Positions 11,605-21,717 of a DNA stretch of 64,000 nucleotides are shown here, piece after piece. Each line of letters starts with the position of its first letter. Position 1 is the stretch's first letter. The notes under the pieces were generated by a model. The model was not told the DNA's origin, did not search any database, and was given only the letters and a program-made list of their open reading frames with translations. The position numbers and the translations under genes were made by a program. The stretch is from Coprinellus micaceus (Eukaryota > Basidiomycota > Agaricomycetes > Agaricales > Psathyrellaceae). The stretch spans positions 2,108,001 to 2,172,000 of the forward strand of contig OX596344.1 in assembly GCA_951394405.1 (NCBI GenBank), read 5' to 3'.

Positions 11605-12300
11605 CCTGTGGCGGGATCGAGTTCGTTCACATCGATAGAAAACCCGAGGGGTCTATTGGCCAGGAGATGCCTCCAGGGTTCTCTTCGAAACCGGAGAGGA
11701 GTGGAGAGCGGCCCATACGGTGAGTCTCGCTGGTATTCAAAGGCCTTTTGTGCAATCTAACAGCTGGGGATAGGGAACGACCTGCTCAAGGATACTATTT
11801 TTGTGGCCACTATAGCCCTCTTTGTTGTTTCACAGCAGGTGTTTTCACCATGAAGTTTACGCTCATTCAGCGGGTTGCACGTGGAACTTGAAGTCTGAAA
11901 TACGCTGATCGCCCTATACAGCACCATGTCATCGTTTGCTGTGATATTACAATTAGGATTCGTACCATTCAGTTCCTTCGGAGAGCGGGGAGCGTTGGGG
12001 GAGAGCGAGCTCTTCAATCTGTTGATGGGCCGAGCATCGGAGGTGGATAGGGACCGATCACCGCATCCGATTCATCATGGTAAGAACCCTCTCGAGTCTC
12101 GTGTACAGTCGTTGCGATATAAATGAAGGTAGGGAAGCGTAAGGGCAGCACCAGGCGTGTAGCCTCTATATAAAATGTCCGTGCGCGTAATTGAGTAGAA
12201 ATGCAAAGTGAATAGACCGTGGTGAATGTGATTCAGACTCGGAAGGGAGAACCATAGATCTAGAGGTGGGATAAACCTGATGAGGAGCGATCTCGCGCTC
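11605..12300. repeat. Recently duplicated segment, copy 1
   Basis: Almost base-for-base identical to 24,657-25,345, with a 33-bp stretch missing here next to 'ccgcatccga'. A more diverged copy lies at about 17,660-18,350. In each unit it sits between the R block and the 3' end of a minus-strand NYY gene. A short minus-strand frame (11,757-12,017) is preserved, but nothing supports it as a gene. Confidence 0.75.
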
Positions 12301-12354
12301 ATGACCGCTCTGGAGTGTGGATTGAAGGAGTGCTGGTCACCTTTCGACGCCTAC

Positions 12355-13883
12355 CTAGTCGGCGGATGATTTGGAGGAGGGGAGTTCTGGGAGGATGGTG
12401 CCGAACCCAACGTTCCCAAGTGGTGATGGGCGTTGGAAAACTTGAAAGCCAGGGGCACCACCATCAGTGTTGGCGCGACGGGCGGGACGGGCTATGGTGT
12501 GTGGAAGGGGGCTGTAGGGAGGGGCGGATAGGATGGGGCCCATGGGGGGGCCGAGCGGAGCACTGGATACTGGGGCGGGCACCACCATTCCAGAAGTTGT
12601 GGCGATCGTCCCACCCGTCCCAGACGGCCGAGTTGCCCCCGGGGTAGCTACAGTCGTATAGTGTCCACCTGCGGCACTGTCCCGGCTCGGTCGCTCGGGA
12701 TGTGCGCTTTGGAAAACGGCAGACTCGAGCAGTTCCACGCGCTCGTGCAGGTCCTGATAGTATCGTTTGGGGATGGCGAAATAGTTGTTGTCGGTATCAG
12801 AGGCTTTCAGCGAGTCTGCAGCACCCAACTCGTGATACCCGCCGACAAGCTCGTTGCGAATATAGGGAGTTGTGCGTCCGGGTTGGGGTGGGGATCTATC
12901 ATAGGGGATGCCGAGCCCTTCAGTTTGCGGAGATGGGTAGTAGTGATGGGATGTGTTATGGATGGTCACATTGGCGTCCCGCGCTGCATTGGCCGCAGTT
13001 AAGGACTCTATCCGAACCTTTCGAGCCTGGCTGAGTACTTCCAACCCGTTATCGGCCATAGGCTTGCGTCGCCTCCAACTGCTGGACCCCCACTCCTCGT
13101 CACTGCACGCTTCTTCTTCCAACCCGTTATCGGCCTTAGGCTTGCGTCGCCGCCAACTGCTGGACCCCCACTCCTCATCACTCCACGCTTCTTCTTCCAA
13201 TTGCCATGAGCGGTGAGCTCGGTATGGGTCTAGAGGCCGGCCCTCGGCGAGCGCCTCAGCACGTCGGCCCTTCCCAGTTTTAGCACGGCTGCCGAATTTT
13301 GCCTGGCCACCTGCCTTTCGCGGCGGTACGCCTGCTAGTGGGGGTGGACTTTGGCGGGAGTTGGGCCGCCCAATGCCATAAACGACGCCGTGGACACGGG
13401 CGATATTCTCATGGACGAGGCGCGCCCACCCGTCTCCCAATTCAACGAGCTTCTAATAAGGTAACGGCAGCCGAATTCCACCGATCCAGCTAATCACTAT
13501 GGCCACTGGTGTGGCCTAGTACCTGCTGAAATTCTTGGAAGAAGTTTGGGTTGCTGCTGGAGCCCGTCCTCATTGTCTTGAGCGCCAAAACACTCTACAG
13601 GATAGTGTCAGTGAAATCACGAGACAGAGTAACCAAGGAGCTCACAGACCTTGCCCTTTTCATCTTCCACTCTCTGAGATCGGAAAATGTCTGAATGCTC
13701 GCCGATAGCACATGGGAAAGTGTCCGTCTGGTACAGCTCTGCGGTCAGATCCTGGAGCTCTTTGAGCGGAATACCTGCCGTAGGGTGGCCATATCTACAT
13801 ACTGGAAAATGTTCCGTCCCTTTAGGTACATTTTCGAACGGGAAAGTGCCACGGGAAGACGAAGGGACGTGAAGAGATGTCAT
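12355..13883 (-). CDS. NYY-family protein, copy A (type 1 N-terminus)
   Basis: Three exons (13650-13883, 13523-13594, 12355-13452) keep phase and give about 467 residues. Family not recognised. N-terminal part (exons 1-2, start of exon 3): a soluble-looking region ending in 'GSSSNPNFFQEFQQ' then 'KLVELGDGWARLVHE'. Then comes a 26-residue tandem duplication around SDEEWGSSSWRRRKP. The core shared by the family follows: ADNGLEVL..AR.V..ESLT, the motif DANVTIHN...HYYPSP, then GIP.DRSPPQP, then NELVGG.HELGAADSLKASD and a short coiled coil QDLHERVELLESAVF. The tail is low-complexity Gly/Thr/Pro. Copies B and C share the core. Copy C also shares this N-terminus, but copies B, D and E replace it. 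The spacing of Asn/Tyr/Ile in the motif is beta-prone; the role is unknown. Confidence 0.65.
13041..13196. repeat. 78-bp tandem duplication inside NYY copy A
   Basis: Two adjacent near-identical 78-bp units encode EEEA-SDEEWGSSSWRRRKP followed by ADNGL. Copy C has a single corresponding segment read in a different frame (GSGGPAADSNAKPRADNGL). The duplication in copy A is therefore combined with a compensated frame change. Confidence 0.7.
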
Positions 13884-13899
13884 CGAAGAGTGGGAATTA

Positions 13900-15780
13900 A
13901 GCGCTCAATGGTCAAGCCTTATAAACGTGGAACGTGGCATCCTACCGGATCATTCACACCGGCGACGCCCCTCTGTTCATGTCACATAAAAACGGCGAGA
14001 ACGAAGGGTACGACAAGCGGAATAGTAGGCCGAGGTGCCTCGAGGTTACCTCGAGGCGAAGGGTATTGGGATACACCATTCGGCAAATGAGGTCACTCAG
14101 GGCGCCAACCCCAGAGGCACAGATAACTGGGCGAACACCAACACTACCCAGTGCCGAAGAAGATTCTGCGTCGGATGGCGGGGTTCATGTCAGATATGTT
14201 TTATCATGCAGTATTGACCTCATCGGCGTTCGCCCCCCTGCAAACTTTGGACGTCAGATGGCCCAACTGTGTCGAGCTGGTTCCGTGGGACTTCGAGACA
14301 GTTATTGATCATTCGGTTCAAGTGAAACAATATCCCACTTCACTTCATTTCCCCTTGGTACAGCCTCAGGCCGCAATGCTGTAGTGCATGAACCAATGGA
14401 GTATCCGTGAACAGAGCTCCAAAAAAGTGGGTCGGTGTCTCCGACGCAGAATAGTGGCGATTAGGCTCCAGAGGGTACTTCGGTTCATATGAAATGCAAT
14501 CAAGGAAGCCCAGGGAAGCACACGCCCCTGCGACGGGCGACCTCCTGGGGTATGGTGTGGTGATTTCTAGAACTTTTTGAGAAAACCCGCCTTGAAAGCA
14601 TCTGGCAGCTTCAACTGGCTGCTGCCAGCTGCTGCCACCAATTTCTGAAACCCAGGACAGAAAGTACTAAACAGGGAGTTTGCGCAGAGCCAACGTCTTG
14701 GTCAACCTCTCCCTTTCTGCTCGGCGCTAGATTATCCGCTCCCTCGTCGTCCCAAATGTTGAAAACCTTCCTGGACCCACTCGCTGGGCTGTATCATCCG
14801 ACGTCTCCGGGGATGACGCTTTCTCCGTCCCTATTGGGTCTGGGATTTTAGCAAGGCAGTCCATGTCCAGATAGAAGCAAGCTCTTCACGTATACCTCGG
14901 TGGTACGGGTTCGCTCTAAGGGTAACATTGTCCTTTATAAGAGGCGAGAACAGTGCTAAGTGACGTAGAGGCTTACCACGGCGGGACCATCTGTCTGCGT
15001 TGGTGGATGTGACATTGGCCCTAGAGCCGCGGACTGAAACAGGAGCTGACCTCTATGCGAGGTGAGGGCGGTGGTAAGAGACGGGCAGACTTACCACGGG
15101 ATCCTCCGTCGGCTCTGGAGCCACAGGCTGAAACAGTAGCTTGATCCTCTGCATAAACGACTGTAGCGGCTCTGGAGGTGCGGGGGTCGCGGAACCTGTG
15201 TGTTGGATTTGGATACGAGGACCCCGTTGCCAGCCCAATCGTTCTAGAAGATCCATAGCTGTACCAGTGCGCCTCAGAAAGGCGATGATGGGAAGGAGGA
15301 TTTGGCCCTTAATCGATAAGCTCCAGGGCCAGTGGTGGGCCCTTCATTCAAGGAGGCACCTTGATAAGCATAAGGGTGACGGTGAGAATTCCGCACCTGC
15401 GCTTCGGGCGCTTATTTCCAACTTCACGGCCGCGAGGAACGCCGACCTGGCCCTGAACATCCACGGGGCCTCGTCGGTGGATGGGCTATCTTCCGAGGAA
15501 ACATGAGAACGCCGAAATCGTCGGCCAAATCCCATTTCGGAACGGACGGGGAGCTTTGGAGGGAGAGATGCGACGATTCCTTTAAACCTTCCAGCAGGGG
15601 TGGCAAGGGGGAGTGTTCCAGCGATAAAGAGACAAGGTGGCGAGTGCGGACAGCGTGCTCACGAGTAGGTATCACTGAGCTGGGCCACAGGGGAAGAGCG
15701 ATGGACCTGAGGCGTGATCGCAGGTGCAAGGGAAATGTGAGTGGATCGTGAGGAGGTCCAAATTCACTCTCATTGATCTA
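13900..15780. other. Region without a clear gene; possible minus-strand gene fragment
   Basis: The best candidate is a minus-strand exon at 15,256 down to about 15,093 (MDLLERLGWQRGPRIQIQ, ending in a GTAAGT donor). It is followed by a tandemly duplicated exon-like segment near 14,995-15,045 with a similar 'LLFQ' peptide and its own GTAAGC donor. I could not connect these into a convincing protein. The remainder shows short inverted repeats (for example around 14,600) and nothing else I can support. Confidence 0.3.
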
Positions 15781-15812
15781 TTTGCGCGTGTTTGGATCCC
15801 ACGCCTCAGGCC
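15781..15812 (+). repeat. Junction motif, copy 2
   Basis: TTTGCGCGTGTTTGGATCCC, then ACGCCTCAGGCCTC. Here it joins directly to the 'GGCCTCA-TCAGCCCC' stretch of the R block. Confidence 0.7.
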
Positions 15813-17600
15813 TCACTCAGCCCCTGTCTTCCTCCACGTTCACCCTGAACTACTCGACACTCGACCCGACGAAGAACGAACACCAAAGGCATCGCATGTA
15901 GGACTCGGCTCAGACACGAGCCATGCCCTCCAGACCCAATCCTCTCGACAGAGACACCTCCTTCGGGCTCTGGCCTCGTCTCGGTACTCTGGCTCATCTA
16001 TCGTCTTGCAAGTCATTGTCTCTGCACATCTGCAGCGCCATTCCCTTTCGTATCCCATGGATCGCTCTTATCCTCCACCCTCCACCCTCCGTCCTCCACG
16101 TCCCATCTCCTCCTCACACCCACCTTACTATTGAAGACCAACCGGGCCCTCTCCCGCTCAAGATGTGCATCCCAAAGCGTTGCCGATACCTACCGAGTCG
16201 ATTAGGGCGTCGTATTGGCAGACAACGCATACCACGCAGATGCACGCGATGATGCCCCGAGGTCGTCAGGAACGGCTCGAAGCATACACAACGTCAGGCT
16301 AGCCAATGCCCCCTCCAAATTCCCCCCGGGACACCACGAATCCTTCCAACGCCCTCGCCTCGCGCCCTCCACACCCCCATACTCGCGGTGCCCCAACCCG
16401 TACTCCCCCTCGCACCCTCGCAGCCGATACTGATACCCACAATCCCTCAAGCACTCTCCCTCCAAATGTGTTAAGGCGGCGTCATCCTCAACACCTCTCC
16501 ACGCCGAAACTTCTCCCACCTCAAGAGACAGCACTCCTCGGTTAGAGGCTTCCACCACATCTCTGTGGGCGCTGGCCCTGTGCACGTCGGATAGGGTGCT
16601 GCTCAGCAAGAGGGAGGCTCCGAGTCTTCACTCTCGAGCGAGAGTGCCAGTGGGCGAAATCTCGGCGGGACGCGACGAGTTTAGGGTGGACGTTCCAAGC
16701 CAGAACCGCTGAAGACGGCGTCATAGAACGGAGAACAGAGAACTCACTTCGGCGAGGGGACCGCGGCTTACGAGACGTACCGCCGGGAGGGTAACAAGCG
16801 TACGGGCAGACATCGCGGCGCTGGCTTCGACCGCCGCTCTGCTCTGACCTGCCCGCCAACTTCAAGGTACGGTCTTCCGCTTCCATGTTGTCTCGATACC
16901 TAACCGCTGGGTACTAGGTCGTCGTCGATCTTCGCTTACGCTCCCCCCGCCCCTAGACAGGGTATAAATTACACACTACACTATTTCATCGTCGCCCACA
17001 TCTTCAATAATGATGAAGGTACGCAGTACCTGCCCACCTCCTTCCTAATCGCCGTACTCAACGATACCATCCCGCCAGACTTCTTCACTCTCCACCGCGG
17101 GTCCTTGGGCTCGGCGTCGTCCCAACCACCAGGCTGTGTGTCTGGTGAGAAGCGAGGGTAGGGATGAAGAGACGAAGCGACGGAAACGCGCTTACACCTC
17201 ATCGATCGCCACCCAACAAGGGGGAGGACGACGACATCCTGCGGTCACCTCTTAGTAGAGCGATAACGTTCAAGTTAAAGCAAGAAAAGGATAAAGTCGC
17301 CACCTTGCTCGGTCGACTAAGGACTTTGAGATTCAGGTGGCACTCGCTACCTCGCTGAGCCGTGATACTCGCCCCGCCGCCCCTGTACGAACTGTGGCAC
17401 TGCACATCGTTCGTGAGCATACTTCATCGCTTGGACTGCGATGCCGTCAAACTATCGCGACGAGTGGGCGAAGAAGGTGCGGGGGACAATGTCAATCGTG
17501 GGTTGGCGGTGAGTGTTCACTTCAGAACACTATCTGAGGCCATCGACCTCCTGCGCACCGCCAAGAGACGATATTGGTCCCACTTCCAGAGCAACACTAC
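15813..17600 (+). repeat. R block 2
   Basis: Homologous to R block 1 (8.7-11.5 kb, without its MITE) and to R block 3. Shared landmarks include 'GACGAAGAACGAAC', the 'CTCTCCCGCTCAAGATG' stretch and the 'CCGCCAGACTTCTTCACTCT' stretch near 17,073. No frame is common to all copies. It lies left of the diverged duplicated segment and of NYY copy B, the same unit order as at 8.7-13.9 kb. Confidence 0.6.
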
Positions 17601-17659
17601 TACTGAATGGTGTTGGCCATCCAGGGTGATACACAGTCCGGCTTATGCAGTCGACAATT

Positions 17660-18350
17660 GGGATCGCATTCGTTCGCATCGACGGCGAAGTGGAGGTCTA
17701 CTGTCCAGGAGATGCGTTCGGGGTTCTCTTCGAAACCAGAGATGAATGAAGGCCAGCATATGTTCATCCATATGGTGAATCTCGCTGGTATTCAGGGGTA
17801 TTTTGCACCGACAGCCGCGGAACTCAGACCAGGGCGGTTTATTTGATAGCTCTCTTCTTTGTTAGACGGAAGGTGCCGCCGCCGGTCGTCGGCCATGTCT
17901 TGAGCAGAATGAAGTCTGCAATACACTGATCGCCCTATACCCACCGCCATGTCATCATTTACTATGATATTACAATTAGGACCAGTACCATCCAGTTCCT
18001 TCGGAGAGCGGGGAGAGCGAGCTCTTCAATCTGTTGATGGCCGACCATCGGAGGTGGATAGGGACCGATCACCACATCCGAAGCTGATAAGCGCTGGAGA
18101 TAAAAGTAAGTCAAGATTCATCGTGGTAAGAACCCTCTCGAGTCTCGTGTACAGTTGTTGCGATATAAATGAAGGGAGGGAAGCGTAAGGCCTAAGGGCT
18201 GCGTAAGATATGTAACTTACATAAAATATCCGTGCGAGTAATTAAATAGAGCTACAATGCGAATAGGCCGTGGTAATTTAGACTGGGAAGGGAGAAGCAT
18301 AGATCTAGAGGAGGGGTAAACCCATTGAGGAGCGATCCCACGTCCATGAG
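17660..18350. repeat. Diverged copy of the unit-internal duplicated segment
   Basis: Matches 11.6-12.3 and 24.7-25.3 kb with many differences. It shares for example 'CCATCGGAGGTGGATAGGG' (first base variable) and 'CTCTCGAGTCTCGTGTACAG', and it keeps the 33-bp stretch absent at 12.07 kb. Confidence 0.65.
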
Positions 18351-18455
18351 CGTTCTGGAGTGTGGATTGAAGGTGATCACCGGTCGACGCCTAGTACGGG
18401 GTCAGCAGACGATTTGGAGGGGGGAGTTCTGGGAGGATGGTGACGAACCCACCTT

Positions 18456-19433
18456 CTAGTCCCCCAGCAGTGATGGGCGTTGGGAAATGGGGGCGCCGCC
18501 ATCGGTGTTGGCGCGACGGGCGGGACGAACGGTGGTGTGTGGGAGGAGGCTGTAGGGAGGTGCCGATGGAAGGGGGGTGCCAAGAGTAGCACCGAATCCC
18601 GAGGCGGGCACCACCATTCCAGGAGCTGGGGTAATTGTGCCGTCCGTCCCAGATACCGGGGTGGCCCCCGAGGTAGATACGACCGTATCGTGTCCACCTG
18701 CGGTCCTGTCACGGTTGGCGATGGGGTGCTCGGAATGTGTACTTTGGAAAACGGCAGACTCAAGCAGCTCCACGCGCTCGTGCAGGTCCTGATAGCATCG
18801 TTGGCCAATGGCGAAATAGTTGTTGTCGGTATCAGCGGCCTTCAGCGAGTCTGCAGCACCCAACTCGTGACACCCGCCGACAAGCTCGTTGCTAATAGAG
18901 GGAGTGGAGGGTCCGGGTCGAGGTGGGGATCTACCCAAGGGGATGCCGGGGCTGGCTTCGGGTTGAGGGGATAGGTAGTAGTTGTTGATGGTTAAATTGG
19001 TGTCCCCCGCTGCATTGGTCACAGTCAAGGACTCTAGCTGAACCTCGCGAGCGTCGGGGAGCACTGCAAACCCGTTATCGGCTTTAGGCTTCGCGTCACC
19101 GTAGACCGCTGGCCCCCCACTCCCCTTCACTACCTGCTGCCTCTTCGACTTGTCTTGAGGGGTGATCTGGGTCGAGGTGTAGGTGCCCGTGTACTCCAGT
19201 GCTTCAGTGGGGCCCACCTCAGCAATGAGAGGAATTATTTCAACAGCTAGTCCCGCATAGCTGGTCGGTATTGGCGACAGCTCGCCCACTACTGGTGGCG
19301 GTTTGGTAGGGGCAGATTTTCGCCGCAGGACCCGCCATGTGAGAGCCGGCAGGAAACGTGACCAGGGTGCCGGCTGTGGCTGTGATCTTGGCCTGACGGT
19401 AGCTGAGCGTTGCGTTGAGGGCTTTCCGCCCAT
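18456..19433 (-). CDS. NYY-family protein, copy B (type 2 basic N-terminus)
   Basis: A single open frame of about 325 residues from the ATG at 19,431-19,433; the frame is open further upstream, so an earlier start is possible. N-terminus: MGGKPSTQRSATVRPRSQPQ then WSRFLPALTWRVLRRKSAP, basic and unlike copy A. The core then follows as in copy A: ADNGFAVLPDAREVQLESLT, GDTNLTINNYYLSP, GIPLGRSPP, NELVGGCHELGAADSLKA, QDLHERVELLESAVFQ (coiled coil), then a Gly/Thr/Pro tail ending RPSLLGD. The start 'RPRSQPQ...RFLPAL..R' recalls the first residues of the NLR at 60.3 kb (SQPRRSFRQWARGVREA). The similarity is weak and is an inference only. No catalytic domain is visible. Confidence 0.6.
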   Translation of the reverse strand: MGGKPSTQRSATVRPRSQPQPAPWSRFLPALTWRVLRRKSAPTKPPPVVGELSPIPTSYAGLAVEIIPLIAEVGPTEALEYTGTYTSTQITPQDKSKRQQVVKGSGGPAVYGDAKPKADNGFAVLPDAREVQLESLTVTNAAGDTNLTINNYYLSPQPEASPGIPLGRSPPRPGPSTPSISNELVGGCHELGAADSLKAADTDNNYFAIGQRCYQDLHERVELLESAVFQSTHSEHPIANRDRTAGGHDTVVSTSGATPVSGTDGTITPAPGMVVPASGFGATLGTPLPSAPPYSLLPHTTVRPARRANTDGGAPISQRPSLLGD

Positions 19434-19613
19434 GGTTTCCTTCTGGAGAACTCCTGGTGGGCTGGAAATGAGAATTTTACTGGCGCCACGCACAGTGAGG
19501 ATGGAGGGAGGGGAAGAAAGGGAACTGAAAGTCCCTCTCGCTCTGCCCCAGCGTATATCTGGAGTTCTCAGCAGCCACAAACGCCTCCGACATGCAAGGT
19601 GGTCTTCATTCAA

Positions 19614-20215
19614 TCATTCAAATCATACCCGTTACGGCACAGCACACTTATGCAATAAAAGGCTTGGCGCCACGCATAAAAATCTGGATCCTCGAAGCCA
19701 GCTTTTCATTGTGGTGGGCGGGGAAGCCCTGGAAAGGCACTGTAGTTACCGTAGACTATCCTATTTCTCTTCGAACCTCTGCAAGCCGTATGGGTGGTAT
19801 AGTCCGATGGGAGTCGCCGCCTATCATGGCCAAACGATGTGCCGAAATGAATCGCGCTCCGATTTGCGTAACTAGAGGGCCGTAAAATTTAGTTCAAGCT
19901 CAATTCCGCGAGAATTGCATGCACACCGTACCCTCCCAAACCCATCCCTAGACTTGTGTCTGTATATACGGGAATTCCAATCTGGGACGCCATCACTCAA
20001 ACCGGTTCGGGGAACTCACCGTTCTGAAGGAACCCTGCACAGTAGTTCGCTCAGACATACCACGAAAAGTGCATTACTGCACTCAAAGAACCAATCAAAT
20101 AACACAAAACCATAGCGTCTCGCTTCCTAACCGGCCAGATCCTACCTAACTTGGTTGTTGAGTTCACAAGCGCGCCCAAGGGCGCTTAACAATTGATCTA
20201 CCTGTGCCCTAACTT
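19614..20215. other. Spacer upstream of NYY copy B
   Basis: Presumed promoter and 5' region of the minus-strand copy B. The stretch just above its ATG resembles the sequence 5' of copies D and E (a 'GTTCCCTTTCTTCCCCT' block near 19,510-19,530 on the minus strand). No gene seen. Confidence 0.4.
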
Positions 20216-21690
20216 CTAAAGGCCCATTTGATTGCCGGGCCTTGGTTGAACGCCTGTTGGCACCAAGACGTTCCCGCGGCTCTCACCCGGCATCGATGCT
20301 ACACCTTCGTTGTTCGGGGTTGCTGGCTCCCGCGACGAATGGCCGAAATGGAGGGCACGTCTTGACCTGTTCTCGTGGGACAGTCGCCTATGGGTACGGT
20401 CCAGTGGACTGTAGCCTACAGAGTGCAATCGAGTCTTGGTTGAAAATTTCGGGTGATATAAACGTTGTATAGATGGATCTGAAGGAGCGAGTGGCCGAAC
20501 GTCGAGACATAGAGCCGCCGCCATGGCGAAAGAGGAGAGGGAAGGCAGTAGAGTCTGATAATCACTATGGCGCGGGGGCAGAGGCTGCAGGGCGTTCAAG
20601 AAGGTGCGCCTATTCAACGCGGTGCGGCTGAACGGGAGATGGCGTTGGTGCACAGAGGATGAATCCAAGTTGGGAAGATTCAAGAACAACGATCCAGCCT
20701 GACCGTTCCGACTGGGGCCCAGATAGTAGATCCGCTAGGGAGACCTTCAAGTTGAACTTGCCTTCCCCTTCCGAGATACTTGCGGGGTTCACTCGCAAGT
20801 TGCGAGAATTTCAGCGCTTTGGGTACTGCGCCTAACCGCGGTGAGGTGAGCGGATTCTGGGGAGAGGTTCCCAGCAGGAGCGGGAGGACGAAATGCACGC
20901 GAAGCCTCAGTACCCGCCGGAGGCCTTCCGAACGCTCCTTCCCTAGGTGTCTCGTCTTCGTCGTTGACGTCAATACGCGTCCTTCTAAATCACCTTGTCG
21001 CGCTGCCTGCCCCTTTTGCCACTTTCCCTCAAAGCTATACATGCCCACAAACGACCTGGGATCCCCTAGCCCAGAGAAGCTCTCGAATGTCGGGTCCGAG
21101 TTGGAAACCGATCCGCCGCCTGGGACGGTCACGGGTATCGGTTCGACGGGCGACCAAAGCCAGAGAAACCGCCAGGGAATGTGCCGAGGGGGGTCACCTT
21201 TCCATGCTGTTGTGGCCTGGGTCCTCCCCAAAATAGTCGTAAACCTCACTCGTCACCGGAAGGCTCCGAAACGCTCTTGGGCCTGAGAAGGGGCAAGGAT
21301 GGGTTTATTCTGGAACCTGAAAGAGATAGGCAGGCATCGCACCTTCCCGAGGTTCTTTGTTGCGTGTTCAGAGTTGTCGCTTTGACCTCAGAGAAGCTTT
21401 AGCTGACCCGGGAAGGGGAGAAGATACGGTCCACTGACCGTCTGAGTTGTTCGAAGGACGTCAAGGGTGGGATAAGATAAGGATGGAACGGGGGACTTAC
21501 CTTCTCGTACGCCTGCTGAATATCATGAGGCTCGCTCCCATCTTTGCTGAAGACAAACACCGTGTAGCCTCGCCCCAACCTCTCCTACGTACTCGTTCTC
21601 GTAGTCTGAGTGTTCATAGTGTGGGGTCTGGGTGGTGGTGGTATGGAAGGAAGCTGAATCAAATCTTGGTGGAAACTCGATCCGAGTGTT
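20216..21690 (-). pseudogene. Gene X copy (minus strand), unrecognised
   Basis: The first visible exon (minus, about 21,600 to 21,502) encodes GRGYTVFVFSKDGSEPHDIQ and ends in a GTAAGTCCCCC donor. The same peptide pattern and the same donor occur at 57.6-57.7 kb (GRVYEVLVFSKDGIELGDTP). Downstream frames (21,249 to 20,680 and 20,689 to 20,216) are open but uninterpreted. Upstream, the frame of the conserved exon meets stops, and no start is clear. The copy may be a decayed or wrongly delimited gene. Family not recognised. Confidence 0.35.
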
Positions 21691-21717
21691 TGGCGTTGTT
21701 AGGATCCCAAGCATCAC
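21686..21717 (+). repeat. Junction motif, copy 3
   Basis: GTGTTTGGCGTTGTTAGGAT, then CCCAAGCATCACC. It lies exactly between the start of the minus-strand gene X copy and R block 3. The bases before it (ATCCGA) match those outside copy 8. Confidence 0.75.

Noticed and set aside
12661..13034. Plus-strand frames opposite NYY copy A (and the similar ones opposite B and C)
   Set aside because: They are antisense to a multi-exon gene whose exon phases close correctly, and they are not conserved as proteins between copies.
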